Origin: DATLFP01 sp035540955
Lineage (GTDB): Bacteria > Actinomycetota > Acidimicrobiia > Acidimicrobiales > CADCSY01
Direction of reading: 5' to 3'
NCBI GenBank assembly: GCA_035540955.1
Contig: DATLFP010000267.1
Location: 1-38,328, forward strand
DNA length: 38,328 nt
The stretch's first letter is position 1. Each line of letters starts with the position of its first letter. This document shows, piece by piece, positions 1 to 8,103 of this stretch. The position numbers and the translations under genes are program-made. The notes beneath the pieces were generated by a model, which saw only the letters and a list, made by a program, of their open reading frames with translations, was not told where the DNA came from and made no database searches.

Positions 1-1896
1 GCGGTCAGTCGGCAGGCCGAAGTAGTTGGCCGCCCCGGTTGCATTGCGGCTGAGCACCGTGAAGAGCCGCTCTCGCCAGATGGCCATGCCGGGACGGTCG
101 GTGACCACAAGTGACTCGCTGCCGAGGAAGTAGGTGGCCCGGGCGCTGTCGATGCGGAGCCGCTTCGCGGCGCCCTCGGTGAGGCCGCGGGGGATGTCGG
201 GCTCGTCGAGGAACCCGTAGCGCAGCACCACCTGGCTGACGCCGTGGTCGTGATCGACGACCTCGGCCCGACGAACCGGCGCGACCCGGGGCTGGTCGCC
301 GGTGACGATCGAGACGACCACGACTTGTTCGTGGAGCACGCCGTTGTGGCGCAGGTTGGCGATCAGCGACGGTGGTGTCATCCCCGGCGTGGAGTACAGG
401 AACACTGCGGTTCCTGGTACCCGCTGGGCAGGAGTGGGACTCGACGCAAGGCCGGCGACAAAGGTGGCGAGTGGGACGTTGGCGCCTCGGATCCGTTCGC
501 CAACGAGTCGGCGCCCGGTGCGCCACGTCGTCATCAAGGTGAAGACGATCGCCCCGACGACGAGCGGGAACCAACCTCCGGCAGGGATCTTGACGATGTT
601 GGCCCCAAGAAATCCCACGTCGACGACCAGGAAGCCCGTGCCGAGGATCGCCGCGTGGCGGCGCCTCCAGCCGAAGCGCTCGTGGAGCACCACGACGAGC
701 AGGATCGTGGTGAGCACCATCGTGCTGGTGACGGCCACCCCGTAGGCAGCAGCGAGACCGCTGGCGGAGCCGAAGCCGATCACCAGCGCGATGCAGCCGA
801 CCATCAAGGACCAGTTGATGGCCGGCACGTAGATCTGCCCGACAGTGACCTCGGAGGTATGGGTGATCCGCACCCGTGGGATGTAGCCGAGCTGGACCGC
901 CTGCACGGTGAGCGAGAACGCCCCGGAGATGAGCGCCTGCGATGCGATCACTGTCGCCGCCGTCGACAGCACCACCAGCGGCAGGACACCCCATGTGGGG
1001 GCCATCCGGTAGAACGGGTTGTCAATGCGTTCGGGATGGCCGAGCAGCAACGCGCCCTGCCCGAAGTAGTTCAGCAACAACCCCGGCAGCACCAGCCCGA
1101 ACCAGGCGAGCCGGATGGGCCGGCGCCCGAAGTGCCCCATGTCGGCGTACAGCGCCTCGCCGCCGGTGACGACCAGGAAGACCGCGCCCAACGCGAACAG
1201 GCTCTCGGTCCGGTTCTCGGCGAAGAACCGCCACGCATGGCTGGGGTCCACGGCCCGCAGCACGCTGGGCTCGTCGATGATCTGCAGGACACCCAGGATC
1301 CCGAGGGTCAAGAACCACACCACCATGACCGGGCCGAAGACCGCGCCCACTGCCGCGGTGCCCCGCCGCTGGATCGAGAACAGCGCGACGAGGATCACGA
1401 CCGCGATGGGCAGCACCCACGACGACAACGCTGGGGTCACGATGCTGGTCCCCTCGACTGCGGAGAGGACCGAGATCGCGGGCGTGATCATCCCGTCGCC
1501 GTAGAGCAGCGCCGCGCCGAACAACCCGAGGACCACCAGGCCCCTCCGTCCACCCCGAACCATGCTCGAGGGCGGCGCCACCAGGGCCGTCAGCGCCAGG
1601 ATGCCACCCTCGCCGCCGTTGTCGGCCCGCATGACGAACACCAGGTACTTCACGCTGATGACCACGATCAGCGCCCAGAAGATCAACGACAGGATGCCCA
1701 GCACGTTGACCGGAACGACACCCAGCTCGTGGCCAGCCCCGTCGAGAGACTCCCGGAACGCGTACAGCGGGCTCGTTCCGATGTCGCCGTACACCACACC
1801 GAGCGCCCCCAGCGCGAGCAGCCCCGATCCACGGGAGGAACGGGACCAACCGCTCCGGCCGCCGGCCTCACCGGCAGAGGTCGAGTCGGCCATCAT
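1..1896 (-). CDS. kup: Kup-family potassium uptake permease, 3' end cut by window edge
   Basis: Predicted K+ uptake transporter of the inner membrane. The N-terminal part has the family hallmark GVVYGDIGTSPLYAFRES, followed by DNNGGEGG and LFGAALLYGDGMITPAISVLSAVEG. About twelve hydrophobic segments precede a hydrophilic C-terminal domain ending SRNATGAANYFGLPTDR. The frame is open over about 631 codons and stops only because the window ends. Kup proteins are usually 620-640 residues, so perhaps ten residues are missing. Two adjacent ATG codons (1893 and 1896) can start it, and neither has a good ribosome site. Codon use and integrity suggest chromosomal backbone to the left of the island. 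Confidence 0.95.
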   Translation of the reverse strand, partial: MMADSTSAGEAGGRSGWSRSSRGSGLLALGALGVVYGDIGTSPLYAFRESLDGAGHELGVVPVNVLGILSLIFWALIVVISVKYLVFVMRADNGGEGGILALTALVAPPSSMVRGGRRGLVVLGLFGAALLYGDGMITPAISVLSAVEGTSIVTPALSSWVLPIAVVILVALFSIQRRGTAAVGAVFGPVMVVWFLTLGILGVLQIIDEPSVLRAVDPSHAWRFFAENRTESLFALGAVFLVVTGGEALYADMGHFGRRPIRLAWFGLVLPGLLLNYFGQGALLLGHPERIDNPFYRMAPTWGVLPLVVLSTAATVIASQALISGAFSLTVQAVQLGYIPRVRITHTSEVTVGQIYVPAINWSLMVGCIALVIGFGSASGLAAAYGVAVTSTMVLTTILLVVVLHERFGWRRRHAAILGTGFLVVDVGFLGANIVKIPAGGWFPLVVGAIVFTLMTTWRTGRRLVGERIRGANVPLATFVAGLASSPTPAQRVPGTAVFLYSTPGMTPPSLIANLRHNGVLHEQVVVVSIVTGDQPRVAPVRRAEVVDHDHGVSQVVLRYGFLDEPDIPRGLTEGAAKRLRIDSARATYFLGSESLVVTDRPGMAIWRERLFTVLSRNATGAANYFGLPTDR

Positions 1897-2117
1897 GCCG
1901 TCGGCACGCTACCGGCCCCGCGTCGCGTGGCACCCCGCGGCCGCCGCTCGACGCTGGTCGACATCGCCGATCTCTCGGGGAGCTGGGCGGCATCGTGGTC
2001 GACGACACCGAGCTATCCGACGGCGCCCGCAACGTTCGAGGGGTCGTGGCGGGATCTCACCACGAGGCGCGACCTCATGACCTGCACGTACACGAACTGA
2101 GTGTGCGCCACAACAAC

Positions 2118-2146
2118 GAAGTCCCAGGTCAGTGATCTGGGACTTC
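2118..2146. terminator. Hairpin A, perfect 10-bp stem
   Basis: GAAGTCCCAG (2118-2127) pairs perfectly with CTGGGACTTC (2137-2146) around a 9-base loop. It matches hairpin C at 35186-35214 at about 23 of 29 positions, and both sit just left of a TGGTGGCGGGGGC string. No T-run follows, so its role as a terminator is inferred from shape and position. Confidence 0.6.
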
Positions 2147-2152
2147 GGCACT

Positions 2153-2165
2153 TGGTGGCGGGGGC
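2153..2165 (-). other. Att-like scar A: tRNA 3'-end remnant
   Basis: TGGTGGCGGGGGC is identical over 13 bases to the 3' terminus (CCA plus acceptor strand, read on the minus strand) of the half-tRNA at 35225-35269. It lies 6 bases after hairpin A, the same order and orientation as at 16.3 and 35.2 kb. Thirteen bases could match by chance in GC-rich DNA; the neighbouring hairpin makes it more credible. Confidence 0.35.
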
Positions 2166-2242
2166 TCGCGTCTCCCGTTAGCGACGACCGCGCGTCTGCC
2201 GGTGATCGTGAGTGCGATCTTGACCCTTCCGCCGTTCTGACC

Positions 2243-2488
2243 TCAAGCGGCGGTGCGGTCGAGGAGGTGCCGGTTCTTGGAGAGTGGCCCTGGGAGAACC
2301 GCGAAGTGGACTTGCCCGTCCGGATCGACGGCGGTGATTCGCACGACGGCTCGCGCTTGGGCATTCCCAGCCAGGAGGACGGCGCCAGGTTGGACCCGGC
2401 TCGGGTCCACGGCCGAGTCGAGCGTCGACCAGCCGAAGCCGTCGTCGTCCTGTGCGTTCAGGTCAGCTTCCAGATCAAGAGGGTCCAT
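2243..2488 (-). CDS. Hypothetical acidic 81-residue protein
   Basis: Short open frame starting at an ATG preceded by GGAGCACAGG. The product is acidic at the N-terminus (MDPLDLEADLNAQDDDGFGW), with a likely beta-rich middle (AVLLAGNAQARAVVRITAVD). There is no signal peptide, membrane segment or family I recognise. It follows the 154-residue hypothetical gene by 16 bases on the same strand, so the two may be co-transcribed. The composition looks protein-like rather than shadow-like, but support is modest. Confidence 0.5.
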   Translation of the reverse strand: MDPLDLEADLNAQDDDGFGWSTLDSAVDPSRVQPGAVLLAGNAQARAVVRITAVDPDGQVHFAVLPGPLSKNRHLLDRTAA

Positions 2489-2504
2489 CCTGTGCTCCGA
2501 TCAA

Positions 2505-2969
2505 TCACTCCTCATGGTACGGATTGATCCAGCGCTCGTGCTCGCAGGCGGCATGGGTCGCTGCACCTTCGAGGCCGTCGAAGGTCACGGTGAAGTGCCG
2601 AGGGTTGCGACCGGTCGCCTCAAGGGTGAAGCCGGCCGCCCGCAAGGTGCCCACTCGCATGAGCGTGAGCACCGCGAACCGAATGAGTGGCGCCTCTTGC
2701 GCAAGCTCATCGACCGTGACACCCCGCGCGGCGAACACCGAGATCCCGAGCACGCCGTAGATCGCCTGGTACCTCGCCGCGTCCGCCCTGAGGATCTCGA
2801 CGTCGAGCTCACCACCTCGGACCACGACGGTGTCGCCGTCGTCGAGCGTGTCGCTAGATCGGACGAAGCGAGCCTTGGTCCTGAACTCACCGAAGATCGG
2901 CTTTGTCGAGGAGCGCGATGAAGGTGGGGCGTCACTTGTGCTGCTCGCGCAGTCGCTCGATCTGGGCAC
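2505..2969 (-). CDS. Conserved-looking hypothetical protein, start uncertain
   Basis: From about residue 25 on, the sequence reads like a well-folded soluble protein: FRTKARFVRSSDTLDDGDTV, then GELDVEILRADAARYQAIYG, ending ACEHERWINPYHEE. It resembles actinobacterial hypothetical proteins of about 130 residues that I recall without a function. The first 24 residues from the GTG at 2969 are Ser-rich and overlap a SWIM-gene scrap in another frame, so the native start was probably lost or lies near 2905. It precedes the 81-residue gene on the same strand. Confidence 0.6.
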   Translation of the reverse strand: MPRSSDCASSTSDAPPSSRSSTKPIFGEFRTKARFVRSSDTLDDGDTVVVRGGELDVEILRADAARYQAIYGVLGISVFAARGVTVDELAQEAPLIRFAVLTLMRVGTLRAAGFTLEATGRNPRHFTVTFDGLEGAATHAACEHERWINPYHEE

Positions 2970-3125
2970 CGAAGAACGGAAGGACCCAACCGGCGTCGGC
3001 CGCCCGGCGTGCCCTTCAGGTGAGGACGGCTTCCTGATAGGCGCGGCGGTCGGCCTTCTCCAGGACGATGTCCACGAGCGCGAAGTACGCCCCCGCTACC
3101 TCCGCCGGGGCCGACGCCTCCCGGG
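2932..3125 (-). pseudogene. Scrap of a SWIM-associated protein C-terminus, frameshifted
   Basis: Minus-strand translation gives AYFALVDIVLEKADRRAYQEAVLT, then after a frameshift RARRAADAGW and IERLREQHK before a stop at 2932. This aligns with the tail of the larger gene at 32420-33775 (FRLVDEVLTTADKRSYQSAV, then LRETHRRRPS). Only about 60 residues remain. It shows that a second copy of that family once lay beside scar A, about 30 kb from the other. Confidence 0.6.
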
Positions 3126-3140
3126 CTTTTGGCGAGTGTC

Positions 3141-3257
3141 ACCGGCGTGGAGGTCGCCTTGGATGCGGGCGAGGCAACCTTGCCGAGTGAGGCGCCGCTC
3201 GATCGTGCTGCCGTGCGGGCGGCGGTCGAGGACGCGGGCTACGAGCTGAGAGCCTGA
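3141..3257 (+). pseudogene. 3' scrap of a heavy-metal-associated (HMA) domain protein
   Basis: The plus strand reads VTGVEVALDAGEATLPSEAP then LDRAAVRAAVEDAGYELRA before a stop at 3257. This is the second half of a CopZ-like HMA fold. The first beta strand and the CxxC metal site are absent, because the upstream DNA belongs to the SWIM scrap on the other strand. It is a truncated copper chaperone or ATPase metal-binding domain left by rearrangement at the edge of the copper block. Confidence 0.65.
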
Positions 3258-3275
3258 CCCGGCCCGCGTCCGGGC

Positions 3276-3845
3276 TCAGCGGAAGTCGCCGGTGACGACG
3301 AGGGTCAGCACGCCAGCGGTCTCGGCGCCCGCGACGGGCAGGTGGACCGCGATGTCGTGCCAGCCGTCCATCCCCGCGTGCATGGCGAGCTCGAAGGTCA
3401 GCGTCGTTGACTCCCCTGGCTCGAGCCTCGCCTGGCCAAGGCTGAACGGGCCCGGGCAGCAGCCCTCGCGGACCTCGGGGTGCGGTTCGCCAAGCTCGAC
3501 GGCGGTGTCGCCGGTGTTGCGCAGCACCCAGCTCGGGCGGACCGCGGTGTCCAGCGGGACGGTGCCGAGTGACCAGTGGGCACCGGTCACCTCGACCCCC
3601 GCCGCGAGGGCCCGGTCGGTCGCGCCACCGGGTGCTTCGATCACCGGCAGGCCCATGTCATTGACCTCATCGGTCGCGGCGACCGTCGTTCCGCTCGATT
3701 CGTGCTCCTCTGTCGTGACCGCCGCCGCCAGGGCCACCGCGGCGGCCAGGACGACGGCGACGCCGATGACGGTCCAAGGAGTGGCGATCGAGCGGCGGCC
3801 GGGGCGTGGCGCCGATCGCCGGTTGCGGTGGGGGGCATTGGACAC
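3276..3845 (-). CDS. Membrane-anchored DUF1573-like protein of the copper operon
   Basis: 189 residues. A basic N-terminus and one hydrophobic segment (about residues 23-44) would place the rest outside the membrane. The outer domain has an immunoglobulin-like pattern typical of DUF1573: GAHWSLGTVPLDTAVRPSW, then VLRNTGDTAVELGEPHPEV. A CCPGP pair at residues 129-130 could bind metal. It is the last gene of a minus-strand run csoR, PCYCGC protein, this gene, 13 bases after its neighbour. A role in envelope copper binding or cytochrome-related assembly is inferred from the company it keeps. Confidence 0.75.
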   Translation of the reverse strand: MSNAPHRNRRSAPRPGRRSIATPWTVIGVAVVLAAAVALAAAVTTEEHESSGTTVAATDEVNDMGLPVIEAPGGATDRALAAGVEVTGAHWSLGTVPLDTAVRPSWVLRNTGDTAVELGEPHPEVREGCCPGPFSLGQARLEPGESTTLTFELAMHAGMDGWHDIAVHLPVAGAETAGVLTLVVTGDFR

Positions 3846-3858
3846 GATGTGGCTCCTG

Positions 3859-4335
3859 TCAGGACGGCGGCACGGTGGTCGGAGTGGTGCCGAACTGCTC
3901 GATCACCGCGCCGCGCACCTGGCCCAGTGTGCTGCCGGTGTCGAGGAGCTGGCGGGCGGTGATGGCTTCGCCGATGCAGACGCCGCACCCCGCGGCGTGG
4001 GCGTCCCAGCCGGCACCATCGGCGCGAACGAAGCAGTCGTAGAGATCGCGATGGCCGAGGAACTCCTCGCAGCCGCAGAAGCACGGGACTTCGCGCAGGT
4101 CGTCCTCGTGGGCGGCAGCGAAGCGGTAGTGCTCGGCGATTCCCGGAGACACCGACCCCAGGTCCAGCGGTGCAACCGCAGTCGGGCCGTGATCGTCGGT
4201 TGTGGTGCCGGCGCCGGCGAGAATGGCGACGACGATCCCGATGGGCAGGAGCAGGAGCAGGGCAACCGCGAGGACGGCCGCGACGTGACCGACCGTGAGG
4301 GCGGGACGAGGTTCGTTGGGGGCTTGGCCGCTCAT
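3859..4335 (-). CDS. PCYCGC-motif membrane protein
   Basis: 158 residues with one N-terminal membrane segment (about 15-41) and an extracytoplasmic domain. The signature VPCFCGCEEFLGHRDLYDCF (Cys 85, 87, 89, 101) is followed by AAGCGVCIGEA (Cys 117, 120), matching the PCYCGC family in which the Tyr is here Phe. Six Cys suggest metal or redox chemistry. Its ATG overlaps the csoR stop as TGATG, so translation is probably coupled to csoR and expression should be copper-responsive. Confidence 0.85.
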   Translation of the reverse strand: MSGQAPNEPRPALTVGHVAAVLAVALLLLLPIGIVVAILAGAGTTTDDHGPTAVAPLDLGSVSPGIAEHYRFAAAHEDDLREVPCFCGCEEFLGHRDLYDCFVRADGAGWDAHAAGCGVCIGEAITARQLLDTGSTLGQVRGAVIEQFGTTPTTVPPS

Positions 4336-4616
4336 CAGCTCTTGACCAGCCTCTCGACGGCGGTGACGGCCTCGGTGAGCACCGCGTCTCGCTCGGTGCC
4401 GTCTCGTTCTGCGGCGGCCATGACGCAGTGGCGGAGGTGCTCATCGACCAGGCCCAAGGCGATTGACTCCAAGGCGGCGCGGGCGGCGGCGACCTGGTGG
4501 ACGATGTCGATGCAGTAGCGGTCTTCGTCGATCATGCGCTGCAGGCCGCGGACCTGGCCTTCGATCTTGCGTAGCCGCTGCTGGTAGTCGTCCTTGGCGA
4601 TGGCGTAGCCCCGCAT
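4335..4616 (-). CDS. csoR: CsoR-family copper-sensing repressor
   Basis: 93-residue all-helical repressor without a classical HTH. The Cu(I) ligands of CsoR are present with exact spacing: Cys35 (RYCID), His60 and Cys64 (EHLRHC). The N-terminal KIEGQVRGLQRMIDEDRYC is the family signature. Known CsoR proteins leave DNA on binding Cu(I). It leads the minus-strand operon and overlaps the next gene by one base. Candidate operators lie upstream at 4702-4726. A second member is at 10079-10384. Confidence 0.95.
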   Translation of the reverse strand: MRGYAIAKDDYQQRLRKIEGQVRGLQRMIDEDRYCIDIVHQVAAARAALESIALGLVDEHLRHCVMAAAERDGTERDAVLTEAVTAVERLVKS

Positions 4617-4635
4617 TCCGCCCTCCTCGGTCGAG

Positions 4636-4654
4636 CACTCTCCTTCTGAGAGTG
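4636..4654. promoter_or_regulatory. Inverted repeat in the csoR leader
   Basis: CACTCTC (4636-4642) and GAGAGTG (4648-4654) form a perfect 7-bp dyad with a 5-base loop, 20 bases upstream of the csoR start. Just upstream, CGGCCG-ATACG-CGGCCG (4656-4672) covers a possible -10, TATCGG on the minus strand. Either could be an operator or leader hairpin. Confidence 0.45.
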
Positions 4655-4701
4655 TCGGCCGATACGCGGCCGCTGCGCGGAGGCGAACAGCCCGAACCGG
4701 G

Positions 4702-4726
4702 GTGCCGAAGGTCCCTACCCGTAGGG
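4702..4726 (-). promoter_or_regulatory. Shared copper-promoter box S1 with CsoR-like dyad
   Basis: Read on the minus strand, TAGGGACCTTCGGCAC (4717-4702) lies 85 bases before the csoR start. It is identical over 16 bases to box S2 and nearly so to S3. It overlaps a perfect dyad CCCTAC-CC-GTAGGG (4713-4726) of the GC-tract type bound by CsoR. The AGGGACC...-like half also resembles DosR/NarL-type boxes (GGGAC...CCCT); that match is inference. Confidence 0.6.
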
Positions 4727-4735
4727 GGTTCCGGC

Positions 4736-5661
4736 TCAGCTGGAGGGCCGGTGCACCACCGACCAGGTGGCTGCACCGTCGACCGAGTGGAAGATGCCCT
4801 CAGTGGTCGCTGTCCACAGCTCGCCGTCGGCCGCGTAGAGGGCTTCGATCCGTCCGTCGACGCGGCCCTGCTGGGTCCAGGCGCTGCCGTCGGTGCTTGC
4901 CCACAAGGTGCCGTCCGGCGAGACGCCCCACAGCTCAGCGGTCCCGGCGTCCCAGGCCAACGCGGCCAGCGCGACCTGGCCGTCGAGACTCCAGGTGCGG
5001 CCCCCGTCGCCGCTCACCAGGTGGCCGTCCCCGGTGCCGGCCACGACGCGGTCCGGATCAGTCGGGCTCACCGCGACCGAGGTCAGCATGTTCGCCAGCA
5101 TGGACCGCTCCTCCCATTGGCGCCCGTCGGCGCTGACCAGGAACCGTTCGCTGGCGGCGTCATGGCCGTAGACGCGGCCATGGGCATGGTGAGCGCGTGG
5201 AAATCGGCCTCGCCGAGCAGCGACAGCGGCCGCCACCTCGCTCCCCCGTCGGTGCTCTCCACCAGACCCAGCAGCGGCGGCTTGCCCGGCACGCGTAGGT
5301 CCTCGTCGGTGATCTCCGGGTGGCCGCTGGCCAGGAAGCTGGCGGGACCGACGACGGTGAATCCCATCAGGTCAGGTCGGCGGTCCCCCACCCGAACGGG
5401 TGTGCCCTCGGTTGGAATCCGGAACAACCCGTGGTGGGTCGCAGCCAGCAGTGTGCCGTCGATCGGGTCGATGCCGAGGCCGTGGACGTGCACCAGCTCC
5501 GCCTCCTCGACGTCTGCCGGCTGAGGTGAGTCGCTTCGGGCGGCGACCACCGCCACCACCACGACGAGGGCCGCTGCCGCGACGGCGACCGCCGCCGTCA
5601 GCCACCCGCGCCGGCGGGTCGGGCGGAACACAGGTCGGGAGCGTCGAGCTGTACGGCTCAC
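4736..5661 (-). pseudogene. Membrane-anchored BNR/beta-propeller protein with one frameshift
   Basis: The GTG at 5661 overlaps the lgt stop (GTGA). The N-terminus is basic with a strong membrane segment (AAVAVAAAALVVVVAVVAAR), then ELVHVHGLGIDP, typical of F510_1955-like glycosyl-hydrolase-type propellers. BNR/Asp-box repeats follow: STDGGARW, SGDGGRTW, STDGSAWTQ, SVDGAATW. The frame breaks near 5175, where ADFHALTM should continue into HGRVYGHDAASE; one base seems missing in a CCC run. Joined, it would be about 308 residues and complete. This may be a sequencing error rather than decay. A more damaged paralogue is at 19116-19730. Confidence 0.75.
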
Positions 5662-6605
5662 CGCGTCACCCCACGCGGGCGTGCGGGCGGCACCCCTTCG
5701 TCGCCGCCACCCTCGCCGGGCGTGGCCGCCACCCTGGCACGAACAGAGTGGTCGGGCGATGGCCCGTCCTGGTCGTCGTTTCGCTCGGACCGCCGGTGGG
5801 TCCACCACAGGCCGGCGGTGCCGATGGCAACGATGAGCAGGGCGTTGAGGTTGTTGCGGCTCAGCCCGAGGAGTCGGAAGTCGGTGTCGACACGGAGCAG
5901 CTCGATCCAGAACCGACCGATCCCGTAGCCGATCAGGTAGACGAAGAACAGGCCAGCCCGCCGCAGCCGGCATCGCTGGTCGAGCCACAGGATCGCGGCA
6001 GCCAGTGCCAGGTTCCAGAGGGACTCGTAGAGGAACGCGGGATGGAACGTCTCCGCCGCCTGGTAGGGGACGGCGCGGTGGGCGGGCTCGACCTCGAGGG
6101 CCCAGGGCAGGTCGGTTGGTCTGCCGTAGAGCTCCTGGTTGAAGTAGTTGCCCCACCTGCCGATGGCTTGGGCGAGCGGGACGGCTGGCGCGGCGATTGT
6201 GACGAACATCCCAAGGGGCACGCCGCGGCGGCGCAGCGCCCACGCCGCGCCGAGCAGGCCGCCGGCCAGCGCCCCGAAGAACGTGAGGCCGCCCTGCCAG
6301 ATCGCCAGCGCGTCGAGCGGGTCGGTGGCGAAGCGGTCGAGGCGTGGCAGCACGTAGCCGACGCGGGCACCGACCAGTCCGGCGGCGACGGTCCAGCCGG
6401 CGACGGCGTCGACGATGGCAGGGTCCCCGCCGATCGCGGCGTAGCGGCGGCGCGCCAGCCATGCCGCGGCGAGCACGCCCAGCGCGATGGCCAGACCGTA
6501 GAACCGCAGGCTGAACGGGCCGAGTTCGAGCCCGTTGCCGGGCGGCGGCGGGATGGCAGCCAAGGGCCCGGCCAGGATGAGCAGCGAGGTCGTCACCGTC
6601 GTCAC
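5658..6605 (-). CDS. lgt: Prolipoprotein diacylglyceryl transferase
   Basis: 315-residue polytopic membrane enzyme that transfers diacylglycerol from phosphatidylglycerol to the Cys of lipoprotein precursors. The Lgt signature GRWGNYFNQELYGRP is at about 149-163 with its essential Arg at 150; TFHPAFLYESLWN follows. The segment equivalent to the E. coli catalytic His reads GGLTFFGAL, so that His is absent; I recall actinobacterial Lgt proteins also differing there. Its GTG at 6605 overlaps the stop of the cupredoxin lipoprotein gene, though the GTG at 6596 has better spacing from AAGGGG. Linkage to lipoprotein genes suggests a cargo-dedicated extra Lgt. Confidence 0.92.
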   Translation of the reverse strand: MTTVTTSLLILAGPLAAIPPPPGNGLELGPFSLRFYGLAIALGVLAAAWLARRRYAAIGGDPAIVDAVAGWTVAAGLVGARVGYVLPRLDRFATDPLDALAIWQGGLTFFGALAGGLLGAAWALRRRGVPLGMFVTIAAPAVPLAQAIGRWGNYFNQELYGRPTDLPWALEVEPAHRAVPYQAAETFHPAFLYESLWNLALAAAILWLDQRCRLRRAGLFFVYLIGYGIGRFWIELLRVDTDFRLLGLSRNNLNALLIVAIGTAGLWWTHRRSERNDDQDGPSPDHSVRARVAATPGEGGGDEGVPPARPRGVTR

Positions 6606-7060
6606 CCCTTCACCACCAGGGTGCCTTCCATGCCGGCCTCGCGGTGACCGGCCACGGCGCAGTAGAACGAGTAGCGCCCGGGTTCCTCGGCGCGCAGACC
6701 GCCGGTGGCGGTCTCGCCTCGGTCGGCGGCGACGTGGGCGTCGAGCTCGTCGATGGTGAAGTCGTGGAGGATGTCGACCGACGTGAGGGCGATGGCGATG
6801 TCCTCGCCGACAACCACGGTGATCTCATCGGGGTCGAAAGCGAAGCCGTCGGCGGTGACAGGGATCTCGCGGGCGCCCTCGGCCACCGGGCTCGGGTCAC
6901 CGTGGCGGCCGCCCATGTCGTCCATGTGGTTGTCGGTGTCGTCCATCGGCATGACGGTCGGCCCGTCGGCGTGGCGGCCGTGGTCGTTGTCGGAGCCGCA
7001 GGCGGCTAGCAGGCCGGCGGCAAGGAACACAATGAGAGAGATGAGGATGTGGCGGCGCAT
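6602..7060 (-). CDS. Cupredoxin-domain lipoprotein
   Basis: 152 residues. The signal peptide ends in a lipobox LLAAC (Cys21), so it is lipid-anchored outside the membrane. A His/Met/Asp-rich linker (DTDNHMDDMGGRHGD) is followed by a cupredoxin fold with a type-1 copper site: His99 (ILHDF), Cys134 (FYCAVAGHREAGMEG), His139 and Met144. It likely binds or carries copper in the envelope. It overlaps lgt by 4 bases, the enzyme that would modify its own Cys21, which suggests co-expression. Confidence 0.9.
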   Translation of the reverse strand: MRRHILISLIVFLAAGLLAACGSDNDHGRHADGPTVMPMDDTDNHMDDMGGRHGDPSPVAEGAREIPVTADGFAFDPDEITVVVGEDIAIALTSVDILHDFTIDELDAHVAADRGETATGGLRAEEPGRYSFYCAVAGHREAGMEGTLVVKG

Positions 7061-7142
7061 CGTGGCGCTCCCTTCTTCGAAGACGTGGTCAGCACAGGAG
7101 CCGCGCCGGGTCAGGGGCGCGGTGATCAGGAACCCGTGCTGA

Positions 7143-7559
7143 TCAGATCCGAAGGATGCAGAGCGCCAGCCGGTCAGGCCCCGGTGGGCGAAACGGTTCC
7201 AGGGCCCGATGGGCCCAGGCCCGCGCCGCAGCCCCGGTGAGCACCGGCACCGCCAAGGGTCGCAGCGACAGTCGCCGCAGGGCCGTCCCGCCGGCGACGG
7301 CGGCGAGCACAGCGACGCACATGGCCATCACGTGCCCGAGCGGCCGGTGGTGGTCGGCGCCGTCCGGCCCGCCTGGCGCCGCCGTTGACGCGGCGTCGTG
7401 GTCGCTCATCGCCGCGCCATGGGCAGCGTGTGCCGCCGGGCTGTGGTCGTCCCCGGCGATGAGGTGCCCGGGGGCGTCGAGCCCGTGCATGAGCAGCAGG
7501 CCCCCGGCCGCGAGCACGAGCATCAGCCCGGACAACCAGCAGGGACGGTGCCGCATCAC
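7143..7559 (-). CDS. DUF6153-like His-rich membrane protein
   Basis: 138 residues. Hydrophobic segment at 8-26 (GLMLVLAAGGLLLMHGLDAP), a His/Asp-rich extracytoplasmic stretch (HLIAGDDHSPAAHAAHGAAM, then DHHRPLGH), and a second membrane segment (VMAMCVAVLAAVAGGTAL) before a basic tail. This layout matches DUF6153 proteins of actinobacteria, which often sit beside copper genes. The His and Met residues suggest metal binding. It is 82 bases upstream of the cupredoxin gene on the same strand and is probably in the same transcript. Confidence 0.7.
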   Translation of the reverse strand: MMRHRPCWLSGLMLVLAAGGLLLMHGLDAPGHLIAGDDHSPAAHAAHGAAMSDHDAASTAAPGGPDGADHHRPLGHVMAMCVAVLAAVAGGTALRRLSLRPLAVPVLTGAAARAWAHRALEPFRPPGPDRLALCILRI

Positions 7560-7605
7560 CGAGTGAGGCTAGTCACCCGACCGACGCGAACAGCAGCCGC
7601 AGGCC

Positions 7606-7950
7606 TCACGGGTTGCGGGCCAGCATCCGGTCGATCTGGCGGTGGTACTCCTCCTCGGCCCGGATGTGGGCCGGGTCGTACATCATCTGCCACATCGGAT
7701 CACCGGCCATCCGTGCGGGCATGCGCGCCTCGGGTGCGGTGACTCGCATCGTGGTGGTCATGCGGGCATGCCGTTCGGTGTGCTCGGCCGGCACCCCGGA
7801 GGGGCCCGGCGCCGCCGTTGCGACGCGCTCGCCGGTGACGACGACCCGGTCCCCGCCGGGGGAGCTGTCGGAGCTGCTGGCGAGGACGGCGATGAGCCCG
7901 TAGGAGAGCACCATCCACGCGACCAGCAGTGAGGTCACGATCTTGGCCAT
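7606..7950 (-). CDS. Small Met/His-containing secreted or membrane protein
   Basis: I chose the ATG at 7950 (MAKIVTSLLVAWMVLSYGLI) because AAGGAG lies 8 bases upstream; a longer frame to 7986 lacks support. 114 residues: one N-terminal hydrophobic segment, a Ser/Gly linker, then ARMAGDPMWQMMYDPAHIRA and EEEYHRQIDRML, rich in Met and charged residues. I do not recognise a family. It points away from the 8104 gene; the shared upstream region holds box S2. A copper-related role is inferred from location and Met content. Confidence 0.65.
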   Translation of the reverse strand: MAKIVTSLLVAWMVLSYGLIAVLASSSDSSPGGDRVVVTGERVATAAPGPSGVPAEHTERHARMTTTMRVTAPEARMPARMAGDPMWQMMYDPAHIRAEEEYHRQIDRMLARNP

Positions 7951-7985
7951 CGAGGGCTCCTTCCAACCGCCTACCTCGAGTCTCA

Positions 7986-8021
7986 CCCCCCTAGGGGGCG
8001 GGGGGTAGGGACCTTCGGCAC
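7986..8021 (+). promoter_or_regulatory. Shared copper-promoter box S2 with CsoR-like palindrome
   Basis: CCCCCCTAGGGGG (7986-7998) is a near-perfect GC-tract palindrome of the CsoR operator type. After a further G run comes TAGGGACCTTCGGCAC (8006-8021), identical to S1. It ends 82 bases before the start of the 8104 gene and could also serve the divergent gene at 7950. Confidence 0.6.
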
Positions 8022-8103
8022 TACCGGTGAGGGTCGATCGCCTCCGGCGCCGACGAAGCGGGTTGGCGATGATGAACCCAACCCTTCACCCCAAGGAGCA
8101 CCC

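Larger units (their letters stand above)
1897..2242. other. Intergenic stretch upstream of kup containing the left att-like site
   Basis: I see no convincing gene here. The stretch carries the kup 5' region, a perfect hairpin at 2118-2146 and a 13-base tRNA-3'-end-like string at 2153-2165. I looked for a c-di-AMP riboswitch, which sometimes precedes K+ transporters, and did not recognise one. Confidence 0.5.

Noticed and set aside
244..2100. Plus-strand open frame of about 618 codons
   Set aside because: Antisense to kup. The translation is rich in Arg, Gly, Asp and His with no fold pattern; it is a GC-driven shadow.
1897..2117. c-di-AMP or other riboswitch upstream of kup
   Set aside because: I could not recognise the conserved core of any riboswitch class; the region is only generally GC-rich.
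5753..6605. Lgt judged inactive because the E. coli-type His in the HGG segment is Phe
   Set aside because: That position is not His in actinobacterial Lgt proteins as I recall them, and the GRWGNYFNQE signature is intact, so inactivity is not supported.
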